Assembly: GCA_030645615.1 (NCBI GenBank)
Contig: JAUSNB010000015.1
Location: forward strand, 126,035-190,034
Source: Actinomycetota bacterium
Lineage (GTDB): Bacteria; Actinomycetota; Actinomycetes; S36-B12
Direction: 5' to 3'
Length of the DNA: 64,000 nt
Position numbers and translations under genes: made by a program. The notes under the pieces are model-generated. The model saw only the letters and a program-made list of their open reading frames with translations, did no database searches and had not been told where the DNA came from. Within the stretch, counting starts at the first letter, position 1, and each line of letters starts with the position of its first letter. This document shows, piece after piece, positions 17,163 through 30,222 of this stretch.

Positions 17163-18455
17163 CTAGCCCTCGATGCGATCGAGGAGCAGTTCGAGCGCCG
17201 GATCCTCCAGGAAGGCCGCCACCGAGCGCAGGGCCCGCGAGCCCAGTGCCCCATCGATCACCCGGTGGTCGAAGGAGTACGACAGCGTCATCACGGGGCG
17301 CACGACGACCTGGCCGTCGACTGCCCACGGGCGATCCAGCACCCGGCCCATGGCCAGGATCGACGTCTGCCCGGGGTTGATGATGGGCGTGCCGCCATCG
17401 ACTCCGAACACGCCGACGTTGGTGAGGGTGATGGTGCCCCCCGTCAGGTCGGCCGGCGTGCTGCGGCCGGCCCGGGCGGTGTCGATCAGCGCCTGAAGCC
17501 GGCGCGCGAGATCCACCAGGCCCAGACCCGATGCGCCCTTGATCGTCGGCACGAGCAGGCCGCGCGGCGTGTCGGCCGCGATGCCGAGGTGCACGTCCCG
17601 GTGGATGACCACGTCAGCACCCTCGGCGGTGTCCACCCATGTGGAATTGATGCGCGGATGCGCCCTCGCGGCCCGGATGAGCCCCGCCGCGACCAGCAGC
17701 ATCGGGGAGACCCGGACGTCGGTACCCGAGGTGCGTTCCCGCAAGCGTGCGACGACCTCCATGGCCCGGCTCATGTCGACGTCGAGCCACTCGGTGACGT
17801 GCGGAGCCGAGAAGGCCGACTGCACCATCGCCTCGGCCATGGCTCGCTGCACGCCGCGCACCGGGACGCGGTCGCCCGCCGTGTCGCCGCCGGCACCTGC
17901 CCGGGCACCCGCGCTCCCCGCGGCCGCCATGACATCGGCGCGGGTGACCTCGCCCTGCGTCCCGCTCGGGTTGACCCTGGCGAGGTCGACTCCACGCTCC
18001 CGAGCCAGCTTGCGCACGAGTGGCTTGGCCCGGACGGCACCCCGTGGCGCGTCGTCTGCTGCGGCGACGGCTTCCTCTGCGCCAGGCGGCTCGGCGACCG
18101 GGGCCTCGACCGGCGGGGAGTCCGGGCCGCGCCGGCGACGGCGTACCGGCGAGGACTCCTCCTTGACGCCGTACCCGACCAGCACGGCCTGACGGGCCGG
18201 GGTCGGGGCCGAGGCCGTGCCGGCGATGGAGATGATGGGAGCGCCGACCGGGACGATCGACCCCTCGGCGACGTGGAGTTCCTCGACGGTGCCGGCGTAC
18301 GGACACGGCAACTCGACCGCGGCCTTGGCGGTCTCGATCTCGACGATCATCTGGTTGACGACGACGGTGTCGCCGGGACGCACCAGCCAGCGGAGGATCT
18401 CGGCCTCCGTGAGCCCCTCGCCCACGTCGGGCAGCGCGAACACGTGCGGCGCCAT
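17163..18455 (-). CDS. bkdC: Branched-chain alpha-keto acid dehydrogenase E2 (dihydrolipoamide acyltransferase)
   Basis: Core acyltransferase of the complex that oxidatively decarboxylates 2-keto acids from Val, Leu and Ile. Of 430 residues, the N-terminal lipoyl domain carries the lipoylated Lys44 in EIETAKAAVELP; an E3/E1-binding domain lies about 165-200 (KPLVRKLARERGVDLARVNP); the catalytic domain ends with SFDHRVIDG (His397). Start ATG 18455 shares one base with the E1beta stop (TGATG). No dihydrolipoamide dehydrogenase gene is adjacent, so E3 must come from elsewhere. Confidence 0.93.
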   Translation of the reverse strand: MAPHVFALPDVGEGLTEAEILRWLVRPGDTVVVNQMIVEIETAKAAVELPCPYAGTVEELHVAEGSIVPVGAPIISIAGTASAPTPARQAVLVGYGVKEESSPVRRRRRGPDSPPVEAPVAEPPGAEEAVAAADDAPRGAVRAKPLVRKLARERGVDLARVNPSGTQGEVTRADVMAAAGSAGARAGAGGDTAGDRVPVRGVQRAMAEAMVQSAFSAPHVTEWLDVDMSRAMEVVARLRERTSGTDVRVSPMLLVAAGLIRAARAHPRINSTWVDTAEGADVVIHRDVHLGIAADTPRGLLVPTIKGASGLGLVDLARRLQALIDTARAGRSTPADLTGGTITLTNVGVFGVDGGTPIINPGQTSILAMGRVLDRPWAVDGQVVVRPVMTLSYSFDHRVIDGALGSRALRSVAAFLEDPALELLLDRIEG

Positions 18456-19441
18456 CAGTACTCCATGGCCCGGTCGACCGCGTCGAGCACGCGGTCCAGC
18501 CCCGGCAGGAAGTGCTCCTCGACGCGGCTGGGCGGATACGGGACGTCATACCCGGTTACCCGCAGGACGGGGGCCTCCAGGGCGAAGAAGCAGCGCTCCG
18601 TGATCCGGGCGGCGACCTCTGCACCGAGACCGAGGCTTCCAGCGGCCTCGTGCACGACGACGAGCCGACCCGTGCGCTCGACGGACTCCGCCAGCGTGTC
18701 GATGTCGAGGGGAGACAGCGACTGCAGGTCGACGACCTCGATCGAGGCGTCGGCCGACGCGGTAGCCGCCTCAAGGCAGGTCCGCACCATGGGCCCGTAG
18801 CAGGCGACCGTGACGTCGGAGCCCCGCCGCACGATCCGGGCGCGCCAGGGGTCGGGAGCCTGGCTCGGGTCGAGCGCGTCGACGGCTTCGTCCACGTCGC
18901 CCTTGTCCCAGTAGCGCCGCTTCGGCTCGAAGTAGACGACCGGGTCCTGGCATGCGATGGCCTGCTGGATGGTCAGGTAGGCCGCCTGCGGATCGCTGGG
19001 GCTCAGCACCCGCAGGCCGGCCGTGTGTGCGAAGTAGGCCTCCGGTGATTCGCTGTGGTGCTCGACCGCCCCGATGCCGCCGCCGAAGGGGATGCGGATG
19101 ACGATCGGCATGGCCAGCATGCCCTCGCTGCGCCGGTGCAGCTTGGCGACCTGCGAGACGATCTGGTCGAACGCCGGGTAGACGAAGCCGTCGAACTGGA
19201 TCTCCACCACGGGCCGGTAGCCCCGCATGGCCAGCCCGACCGCGGTGCCGACTATGCCGCTCTCGGCCAGGGGGGCGTCCATGACCCGGTGCTCGCCGAA
19301 GTCCTTCTGCAGGCCATCAGTGATGCGGAACACGCCACCGAGCCGGCCGATGTCCTCGCCGAACAGCAGCACGCGACTGTCCGACTCCATGGCCCGGCGC
19401 AGGCCGACATTGAGCGCCTTGGCCATGGTCATGGTGGTCAT
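18455..19441 (-). CDS. bkdB: Branched-chain alpha-keto acid dehydrogenase E1 beta subunit
   Basis: Transketolase-type beta subunit (328 residues) of the thiamine-diphosphate-dependent E1. Typical stretches are LLFGEDIGRLGGVFRITDGL, DAPLAESGIVGTAVGLAMRG and the EHHSESPEAYFAHTAGLRVL segment. The start at 19441 overlaps the E1alpha stop as ATGA, and the stop overlaps the E2 start, giving a tightly coupled E1alpha-E1beta-E2 operon like mycobacterial bkdABC. A longer reading from upstream is only the shadow of E1alpha. Confidence 0.93.
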   Translation of the reverse strand: MTTMTMAKALNVGLRRAMESDSRVLLFGEDIGRLGGVFRITDGLQKDFGEHRVMDAPLAESGIVGTAVGLAMRGYRPVVEIQFDGFVYPAFDQIVSQVAKLHRRSEGMLAMPIVIRIPFGGGIGAVEHHSESPEAYFAHTAGLRVLSPSDPQAAYLTIQQAIACQDPVVYFEPKRRYWDKGDVDEAVDALDPSQAPDPWRARIVRRGSDVTVACYGPMVRTCLEAATASADASIEVVDLQSLSPLDIDTLAESVERTGRLVVVHEAAGSLGLGAEVAARITERCFFALEAPVLRVTGYDVPYPPSRVEEHFLPGLDRVLDAVDRAMEY

Positions 19442-20538
19442 GTGTGCACCTCGTCCGCGAAGGACGCCTCGAACTCCACGAGTGCGGCGCGCTGCTGGTC
19501 GAGCAGGGCGTGCGGCTCGGCGTACACGTTGTCGAACATGGTCTCCCCAGCCGGCTCGGGCATGGCCCGGGCACCTTCGCGCACATGCACGGCAAGGTCT
19601 TCCGCCTCGCGGTCCACCTGGTCGAAGAAGTTGCGGTCGGCCATGCCCTGCCGGGCGAGGTGGACCTTCAGTCGTTCGATCGGATCGCGAAGCCGCCACA
19701 CCTCTAGCTCGTCCGCGTGGCGGTATCGGGTCGGGTCGTCCGATGTCGTGTGCGCGGACATGCGGTACGTGAACGCCTCGATGAGGGTCGGCCCATCGCC
19801 GTTCCTGGCCCGGTCGAGCGCCGCTCGCGTGACCGCCATGACGGCCACGATGTCGTTCCCGTCGACCTGCACCCCGGGAAAGCCGAAGCCGGCGGCGCGC
19901 TCGTAGATGGGCACCCGGCTCTGCCGATCCCGCGGCTGCGAGATCGCCCACTGGTTGTTCTGGCAGAAGAAGACGACCGGGGCGTTGTAGACCGCCGCGA
20001 ACACGAAGGCCTCATTGACGTCGCCCTCGGCCGTCGCACCGTCGCCGAAGTAGGCGATCGTGGCCACGTCGGCACCGTCGAGCTGGACCCCCATCGCATA
20101 GCCCACCGCGTGCAGCGCCTGGTTGCCGATGACGATCGTGGCAAGCGCGCAGCGCTTTTCCGTCGGGTTCCAGCCGCCGTTCGTGACGCCGCGGTACATG
20201 GCCAGCATCTCGAGCGGCGAGATGCCCCGTGACCACGTGACGCCGTGGTCACGGTAGGTCGGGAAGGCGTAGTCGTCGGCGCGCAGCGCCCGGCCGGATC
20301 CGACCTGGGCCGCCTCCTGGCCCAGGCATGACGCCCAGAGCCCGAGCTCGCCCTGGCGCTGCAGCGCCGTGGCCTCAGCGTCGATGCGACGCACGAGCAC
20401 CATGTCGCGGTACAGCCCGCGCAGGTCGGTTTCCGACAGGTCGATGGAGTAGTCAGGGTGGGAGACGCGCTCCCCCTCGGGGGTCAGGAGCTGCACTGCC
20501 GGGGGGTACCTCAGGCCGTCGGGGCTCACGGCCGCCAT
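19438..20538 (-). CDS. bkdA: Branched-chain alpha-keto acid dehydrogenase E1 alpha subunit
   Basis: Thiamine-diphosphate-binding alpha subunit of E1 (366 residues). The cofactor motif [14 protein letters not shown] with QNNQWAIS is in the centre, preceded by [14 protein letters not shown] and FPTYRDHGV. It is the first gene of the bkd operon. Its start at 20538 is 69 bases from the divergent devR start, so the two promoters share a short region. The product acyl-CoAs could feed branched-chain fatty acid synthesis or catabolism. Confidence 0.93.
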   Translation of the reverse strand: MAAVSPDGLRYPPAVQLLTPEGERVSHPDYSIDLSETDLRGLYRDMVLVRRIDAEATALQRQGELGLWASCLGQEAAQVGSGRALRADDYAFPTYRDHGVTWSRGISPLEMLAMYRGVTNGGWNPTEKRCALATIVIGNQALHAVGYAMGVQLDGADVATIAYFGDGATAEGDVNEAFVFAAVYNAPVVFFCQNNQWAISQPRDRQSRVPIYERAAGFGFPGVQVDGNDIVAVMAVTRAALDRARNGDGPTLIEAFTYRMSAHTTSDDPTRYRHADELEVWRLRDPIERLKVHLARQGMADRNFFDQVDREAEDLAVHVREGARAMPEPAGETMFDNVYAEPHALLDQQRAALVEFEASFADEVHT

Positions 20539-20607
20539 CTTGTCACTTGCGCGACCGACGGGGGCCAGATGCCGCGACTGGGCTCCTTCGCGGGGTCAGG
20601 GTGCACA

Positions 20608-24771
<4,164 letters not shown>

Positions 24772-24778
<7 letters not shown>

Positions 24779-26508
24779 CCGGTGCCCCTGATGACCTCGG
24801 CCGCGGATGCCATGGCCAGGCCGGGCGGTTGGGGTTCCACCGGTCGGTCCAGTCGCAGCACCTGGTCGGCGATTCCCACCAGCGCGGGCCGATGCGCCAC
24901 GACGATGACCGTCGCCCCCGCGGCGGCAAGCCGGCCGATGGCGTCAGCCACGGCGGCCTCAGTGGCCGTGTCCAACGCGGCCGTCGGCTCGTCCAGCAGG
25001 ACGACATCAGGCTGCACGAGAATCGTCCGGGCCAAGGCCACGCGCTGCCACTGCCCCACGGACAGGCCCGAGCCATCCGGGGCCAGCCTCGACCCAAGAC
25101 CGGCCGGCATGGCCCGCACGTCGTCGGCGACGCCGGCCTCGGCCAGGGCAGCCCACACCTCGTCATCAGAGGCATCCGCCCGGCCCAGGCGAACCGCCTC
25201 GCCGATCATCGGACGTGGGCCCAGACCGGCGGCGACCAGGTGGGCGCGTTGCGGCAGCCAGCCCACTCGCATGCGCCAGGCCGTGAGGTCGGCCTGGCGC
25301 AGCGACACGGACCCCGACGCGGAGGAGACCGTGATGCTGCCCGCGTCTGGCTCGACGAACCCCAGCAGGGCAGCGAGAAGGGTGCTCTTGCCGCCGCCCG
25401 AGGCGCCCACGACGGCGGTGATCGTGCCGGGTTCGGCCACGAACGAAGCCGAGTCCAGGGCCGGGTCGGGCCGTGAGGGATAGGCCACCCGCAAGCCGTC
25501 CACCGTGATGGTCAGCGGACCGCGCGGGATGGCCAGCGCTCCTCCCGTCGCGACGGGGGTCTCGAGGATGGCGAACAGCCGCTCCGCTGCACCGAGTCCC
25601 TCCGCGGCGGCGTGGAAGTGCTGACCCACCAGGCGCAGCGGCAAGTACGCCTCCGGCGCCAGCAGCAGGACGAACAGGGCCACCGAGTAGCCGATCTGTC
25701 CCTCGGCCAGCCGCAACCCCACCGAGACGGCGATCAGGGCAACCGACAGGGTGGCCAGGAGCTCGAGGGCGAGCGAAGACAGGAACGAGACCCGCAGCAC
25801 CCCCATCGTGGTCGAGCGGTACCGGTCCCCGATCGCTCGGATCGCCTCGGCCTGGGACTTCGCCCTCCCGAAGATCACGAGCGTCGGCAGGCCCGACACG
25901 AGGTCCAGGAAGTGCCCCGACAGGACTGCGAGCGTGCGCCACTGACGGTCGACGCTGCCGCGCGTGTACATGCCGATGAGGATCATGAAGACGGGGATGA
26001 GCGGCAGCGTGACGGCAATGATGAGAGCGGACAGCAGGTCCTGGCCGAGCACGGTGAGCAGCACGGCGACCGGGACGATGGCCGCGAGCACGAGCTGCGG
26101 GAGGTAGCGGGCGAAGTAGCCGTCGAGCGCGTCGACGCCCCGCGTGATCAGCGCGGTCGTGCCGCCCGGGTCACTCGCCGTCGGGCTGGCCGGACCAAGC
26201 GCGAGCACATGGGCCACCGCCGCCTCGCGGAGCTCCTGCTTCGCCCGTGCGGAGGAGCGCACGGCTCCGACCTCGACCAGCCAGGCAACGAGGGCACGCG
26301 CGGCGAAGATGGCCGCGACTGCGAGCGTGGTGCCAGCGACGTCATCCCAGCCAGCCCCGTCCGCCGTCACCGAGACGATGACGTGCGAGAGCAGTCTGGC
26401 CTGGACGATGACGAGCACCGCGGTGAGGGCACCGAGCACGACGGCGACGACGATGAAGCCGCGGGTACTGCGCGCGAACCGCAGCAGACGTGGATCGAGC
26501 GGCTTCAT
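24772..26508 (-). CDS. cydD: Thiol reductant ABC exporter subunit CydD
   Basis: Partner half-exporter of CydC (578 residues): N-terminal six-helix membrane domain (FIVVAVVLGALTAVLVIVQA and onward), then an ATPase domain with GASGGGKST, LSVGQWQRVALARTI and VVLLDEPTAALD. Order cydA-cydB-cydD-cydC is the same as in mycobacteria, which supports the naming of the two halves. A stem-loop separates it from cydB. Confidence 0.92.
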
Positions 26509-26529
26509 GGAACGTCATCCTCACATGAA

Positions 26530-26562
26530 CGGCGGGACTCACCCGATGGGTCAGTCCCGCCG
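26530..26562. terminator. Stem-loop between cydB and cydD (attenuator or processing site)
   Basis: Two 15-base arms (26530-26544 and 26548-26562) are complementary except for one mismatched pair and enclose a GAT loop. The arm core is CGGCGGGACT / AGTCCCGCCG. There is no U-tract on the minus strand. Sitting inside an otherwise same-strand operon, it could reduce transcription into cydDC-devS or protect the cydAB message. Confidence 0.6.
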
Positions 26563-26578
26563 CGCAGTCGATCCCGGT

Positions 26579-27655
26579 CTAGCTGGCGGCCCCGGCGAAA
26601 CGATCGTCGGAACGCCCCGCGACCGGATGCGGTGGGATCATCGAGGTGCTCAGCCGCTTGCGGAAGACCCAGAACGTCCACCCCTGGTAGATCAGGACGA
26701 TGGGGGTCATGATCACCGCGACGATCGTCATCACCGTCAGCGTGTACTGCTGGCTCGAGGCGTTGTAGACCGTCAGGTTGTAGGCCTCGTCGATCGTGCT
26801 GGGCATCACGTTGGGGAAGAGGCCGACGAACAGTGCGGTGACGGCAAGGCCGATGGTCCCGGCGCTGAGCAGGAACGCCCAGCCGTCCCGGCCCCTCATC
26901 GTCATGCCGAGAGCCGCGAGCCAGAGCACCGCGGCCACGAGCACGAGCGGCAGCGTGATCGCCACCCGGCCCGAGAAGGCCTGGGCCCACAGCAGGGTCG
27001 CCACGGCCACCACGGCCGAGACGATCCCCACGCGCAGGGCGACCTTGCGGGCCGACTCACGCACCTCCCCCGATGTCTTGACGGCCAGGAAGATCGCGCC
27101 ATGGGTCATGAAGATCGTGAGCGTCATGACGCCCATCAGCAGCGAGAACGGGTTCAGCAGGGTGAACAGGGTGCCGACGAAGTTGAAGTTGCCCGCATTC
27201 GCCGCATCCGTGCCGGCCAGAGGCTCGATCGGCGTGCCGCCGACGAGGTTGCCGAACGCCACTCCGAAGAGAAGGGCGGGGAGCGCCGAGCCCACCACGA
27301 TCGCCTTGTCCCAGTTCGCCCGCCACCGCACCGAGTCGCGCTTGCCCCGGTACTCGAAGGCGACCCCGCGCAGGATCAGGCCGACGAGGACGAGGAACAG
27401 GGCAAGGTAGAAGCCGCTGAACATCGTCGCGTACCAGAGCGGGAAGGCCGCGAAGGTCGCTCCGCCAGCGACGAGCAGCCACACCTCATTGCCATCCCAG
27501 ACGGTCGCGATCGAGTTGATCATGACGCGCCGACGCAGGTCGTCCTTGCCGATGACCGGGAGGAGCATGCCAACCCCGAGGTCGAAGCCGTCGAGGACGA
27601 AGTAGCCGATCCAGAGCACTGCCACGAGCACGAACCAGACGGTCTGCAGATCCAT
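26579..27655 (-). CDS. cydB: Cytochrome bd oxidase subunit II
   Basis: Membrane subunit II (358 residues) of the cytochrome bd quinol oxidase, which reduces oxygen with high affinity without pumping protons. Typical N-terminal segments are VLWIGYFVLDGFDLGVGML, RRVMINSIATVWDGNEVWL and AFPLWYATMFSGFYLALFL; about eight to nine helices follow. It starts 31 bases after cydA with AGAGGG ahead of the ATG. Confidence 0.94.
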   Translation of the reverse strand: MDLQTVWFVLVAVLWIGYFVLDGFDLGVGMLLPVIGKDDLRRRVMINSIATVWDGNEVWLLVAGGATFAAFPLWYATMFSGFYLALFLVLVGLILRGVAFEYRGKRDSVRWRANWDKAIVVGSALPALLFGVAFGNLVGGTPIEPLAGTDAANAGNFNFVGTLFTLLNPFSLLMGVMTLTIFMTHGAIFLAVKTSGEVRESARKVALRVGIVSAVVAVATLLWAQAFSGRVAITLPLVLVAAVLWLAALGMTMRGRDGWAFLLSAGTIGLAVTALFVGLFPNVMPSTIDEAYNLTVYNASSQQYTLTVMTIVAVIMTPIVLIYQGWTFWVFRKRLSTSMIPPHPVAGRSDDRFAGAAS

Positions 27656-27685
27656 GATGTTTCCCTCTACTCGTTCTCGGTCGGC

Positions 27686-29113
27686 CTAGTACGCGAAGTA
27701 CAGCTGCTTGTCGTCGGCCTTCTTGGACTCCGAGTACGGATCCTCGACGACGGTCTCGGGCGCCCCCTGCTTGATGTACTTCAGGAGCAGCGTCACCTCG
27801 ATGATCGCCAGCACCGCGTACAGCAGCGTGAAGCCGATCATGGAGATCCACACTTCCGTTGCGGTCAGGAGCGGCGATACGCCATCTGCAGTGATCTGTT
27901 CACCGAAGACGATCCAGGGCTGGCGACCCATCTCCGTGAAGATCCATCCCGCCGAGATGCCGAACAGCGGGAACAGCACGATGAAGGTGTTGAACACCGC
28001 GAACAGCCTGTTGCGCGGCGCGCGTCCGCCCCGGAAGGCCCACAGGACGATCAGCGCGTACAGCGCCGCGATCATGCCGAGCCCGATCATGAGCCGGAAG
28101 CCCCAGTAGGTCACCGGGACATAGGGGACGAAGTTCATGTCCGGTCCGTACTGCGGGAACTCCTCGAGGTACTGCGCCTGGAGGTTGTTGATTCCCTGGA
28201 CGGTGCTCTCAGGCCCGTTCCAGGTCCCAGTGGCGAGCCACGACAGAAGGCCCGGCACCTCGATGATCGTGACGGCCGAGTCGCCGGACACGTCGCCGAT
28301 CGAGAGGATGCTGAACGGCGCGTTCTCCTGCGTCTCGTACAGGGCCTCGGCAGCGGCCACCTTCATCGGCTGCTGGTCGACCATGATCTTCATGTCCAGG
28401 TCGCCGGTGTAGGCGACGCCGACCGCGGCCACGAGGATCGTCCAGGCACCCACCTTGATCGCCGGCCGGAATACATCGACCTGGCGGTTCTTCATGACCA
28501 TCCAGGCCCCGACGGCGGCCACCCCTGCGCCGGACACGAGGAAGGCAGCGAACATCGTGTGGAAGAAGGCGATCACGGCGGTGTTCTGGAAGAGGACCGC
28601 GCCGATGTCATTCAGCACCGCACGGCCGGTCTCCGGGTCGATCTCGTAGCCAACCGGGTGCTGCATGAACGCGTTCGCCGCGAGGATGAAGTACGCCGAC
28701 AGCATCGTGCCGAGGGCTGCCGCCCAGATGGTCATGAGGTGGATCCGCTTGGGCAGCCGGTCCCAGCCGAAGATCCACAGGCCCAGGAAGGTCGATTCGA
28801 GGAAGAAGGCGAGCAGGCCCTCCATGGCCAGCGGTGCACCGAACACGTCGCCGACGAACCGCGAGTAGTCCGACCAGTTCATCCCGAACTGGAACTCCTG
28901 GACGATTCCGGTGACGACGCCCATGGCGAAGTTGATGAGGAAGAGCTTCCCGAAGAACTTCGTCAGCTGGAGGTACTTCACCTTGCCGGTCCGGTAGTAC
29001 GCGGTCTGGAAGCCTGCCACGAGCCATACCGTGCCGAGGGTCAGCGGGACGAAGAGGAAGTGGTAGACGGTCGTGATGCCGAACTGCCACTGGGAGAGCT
29101 GGAGCGCGTCCAT
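27686..29113 (-). CDS. cydA: Cytochrome bd oxidase subunit I
   Basis: Haem-bearing subunit I (475 residues) of cytochrome bd. His18 in YHFLFVPLTLG matches the haem b595 ligand, and GRQPWIVFGEQ is the conserved quinol-side motif. The quinol loop is short, as in most actinobacterial and Gram-positive forms. First gene of cydA-cydB-cydD-cydC-devS. The start has AAGGAC at a suitable distance, and a DosR-box-like palindrome lies 130 bases upstream. Confidence 0.94.
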   Translation of the reverse strand: MDALQLSQWQFGITTVYHFLFVPLTLGTVWLVAGFQTAYYRTGKVKYLQLTKFFGKLFLINFAMGVVTGIVQEFQFGMNWSDYSRFVGDVFGAPLAMEGLLAFFLESTFLGLWIFGWDRLPKRIHLMTIWAAALGTMLSAYFILAANAFMQHPVGYEIDPETGRAVLNDIGAVLFQNTAVIAFFHTMFAAFLVSGAGVAAVGAWMVMKNRQVDVFRPAIKVGAWTILVAAVGVAYTGDLDMKIMVDQQPMKVAAAEALYETQENAPFSILSIGDVSGDSAVTIIEVPGLLSWLATGTWNGPESTVQGINNLQAQYLEEFPQYGPDMNFVPYVPVTYWGFRLMIGLGMIAALYALIVLWAFRGGRAPRNRLFAVFNTFIVLFPLFGISAGWIFTEMGRQPWIVFGEQITADGVSPLLTATEVWISMIGFTLLYAVLAIIEVTLLLKYIKQGAPETVVEDPYSESKKADDKQLYFAY

Positions 29114-29242
29114 GGTCGCTGTCCTTCTGTCGTCAGGTCGACCGCGAGCGGACGACTCCTAGGGGTACCGGGGCACCCTCGTGCTGCGTCGCATTCTTCT
29201 CCTCGGAAGCCACCATCAGGGTGGCGACAGTCCGTTTTGCAC

Positions 29243-29256
29243 GGGACCTTGGTCCC
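29243..29256. promoter_or_regulatory. DosR/DevR-box-like palindrome between cydA and the EamA transporter
   Basis: GGGACCTTGGTCCC is a 14-base palindrome (two central T). The known DosR core is GGGACT-WW-AGTCCC, so the five outer bases of both arms match and only the innermost pair differs (C/G instead of T/A); the flanking C and G also fit the S positions. It is 130 bases from the cydA start and 39 bases from the EamA start. A weaker 8-of-14 match sits 22 bases away (29221-29234). DevR is encoded in the same window. Confidence 0.65.
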
Positions 29257-29295
29257 GGATATGAGGCTCTGGCCACGAATGGCACAGTTGGCCGC

Positions 29296-30222
29296 ATGAC
29301 CGGCAGCGACGTCCGCGGCGTCACCCGTGCGCCCAGCGCGCAGATCTGGGGACCCCTCGTCGCTCTCTGGTTGATCTGGGGATCCACATACCTGGGCATC
29401 TCGATCATGGGCCGGTCCCTGCCGCCGCTCATGGGCAACTCGCTTCGGTTCGCCGCGGCCGGGGTCGTCATGGCCGTCATCATCGGGCTGGCCAAGGGCT
29501 GGCGAAGCCTGGTCGTCACGCGCGCCCAGCTCCGCTCCATGGCGATCATGGGCGTGATGCTCCTCGCCGTGGGCATCGGCACGGTCGCCCTGGCCGAGCG
29601 CTACGTCCCCAGCGGCATCGTCGCCCTGCTGGTGGCCGTCATGCCTTTGTGGATCATCGTCTTCCGGGTGCGGGCCGGTGAGCGCCCAGCGGCTCTCACC
29701 CTTGCCGGCGTTGCGCTCGGCATGGCAGGCCTTGCCTTCATGGTGATGCCGGGCGGCACGACGCCCATCGCCGGCAGCGACACCGACGTCGTTGTCTGGT
29801 CGCTGGCCGTCCTGGCTTCCAGCTTCTGCTGGGCGCTGTTCTCCTGGCGGTCCAGCCGCTACGACCTGCCCTCGAGCCCGCTCGTCGTCACGGCGTACGA
29901 AATGCTCATCGCCGGTGCAGCGCTCATGCTGGCTGGCGCTGTGGCGGGCGAGCGCCTGCACCCCGACCTGGTAAGCGGCCAGGCGTGGCTGGCGTGCGCC
30001 TATCTGGCCCTCGCCTCGCTGGCCGGCTACTCCGCCTACATGTGGCTGCTCGGCAACGCCCCCCTGTCGCTGACCTCCACCTACGCCTATGTCAACCCCG
30101 TGGTGGCGGTGTTCCTCGGCTGGCTGGTGATCGGCGAGGCGATCTCCCGAGACGTCATCGTCGGGCTCACCGTGGTTGTCGGCGGCGTCGCCCTCGTCGT
30201 GACCGGGGAACGGCGAAGGTGA
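29296..30222 (+). CDS. EamA/DMT-family transporter
   Basis: 308-residue drug/metabolite exporter with ten predicted membrane helices arranged as two EamA repeats (LIWGSTYLGISIMGRSLPPL at the start; SLTSTYAYVNPVVAVFLGWL near the end). Such proteins export amino acids or small metabolites; the substrate is unknown. ATG 29296 was chosen because it removes a non-membrane N-terminal extension. The gene is divergent from cydA and overlaps the acyltransferase gene (GTGA). Confidence 0.88.
   Translation: MTGSDVRGVTRAPSAQIWGPLVALWLIWGSTYLGISIMGRSLPPLMGNSLRFAAAGVVMAVIIGLAKGWRSLVVTRAQLRSMAIMGVMLLAVGIGTVALAERYVPSGIVALLVAVMPLWIIVFRVRAGERPAALTLAGVALGMAGLAFMVMPGGTTPIAGSDTDVVVWSLAVLASSFCWALFSWRSSRYDLPSSPLVVTAYEMLIAGAALMLAGAVAGERLHPDLVSGQAWLACAYLALASLAGYSAYMWLLGNAPLSLTSTYAYVNPVVAVFLGWLVIGEAISRDVIVGLTVVVGGVALVVTGERRR

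Noticed and set aside
26144-29299. A continuous plus-strand reading of 1051 codons opposite the cydD-cydB-cydA genes
   Set aside because: It is rich in Arg, His, Asp and Gln with no domain, the usual antisense shadow of GC-rich genes; the minus strand holds clear cytochrome bd genes.
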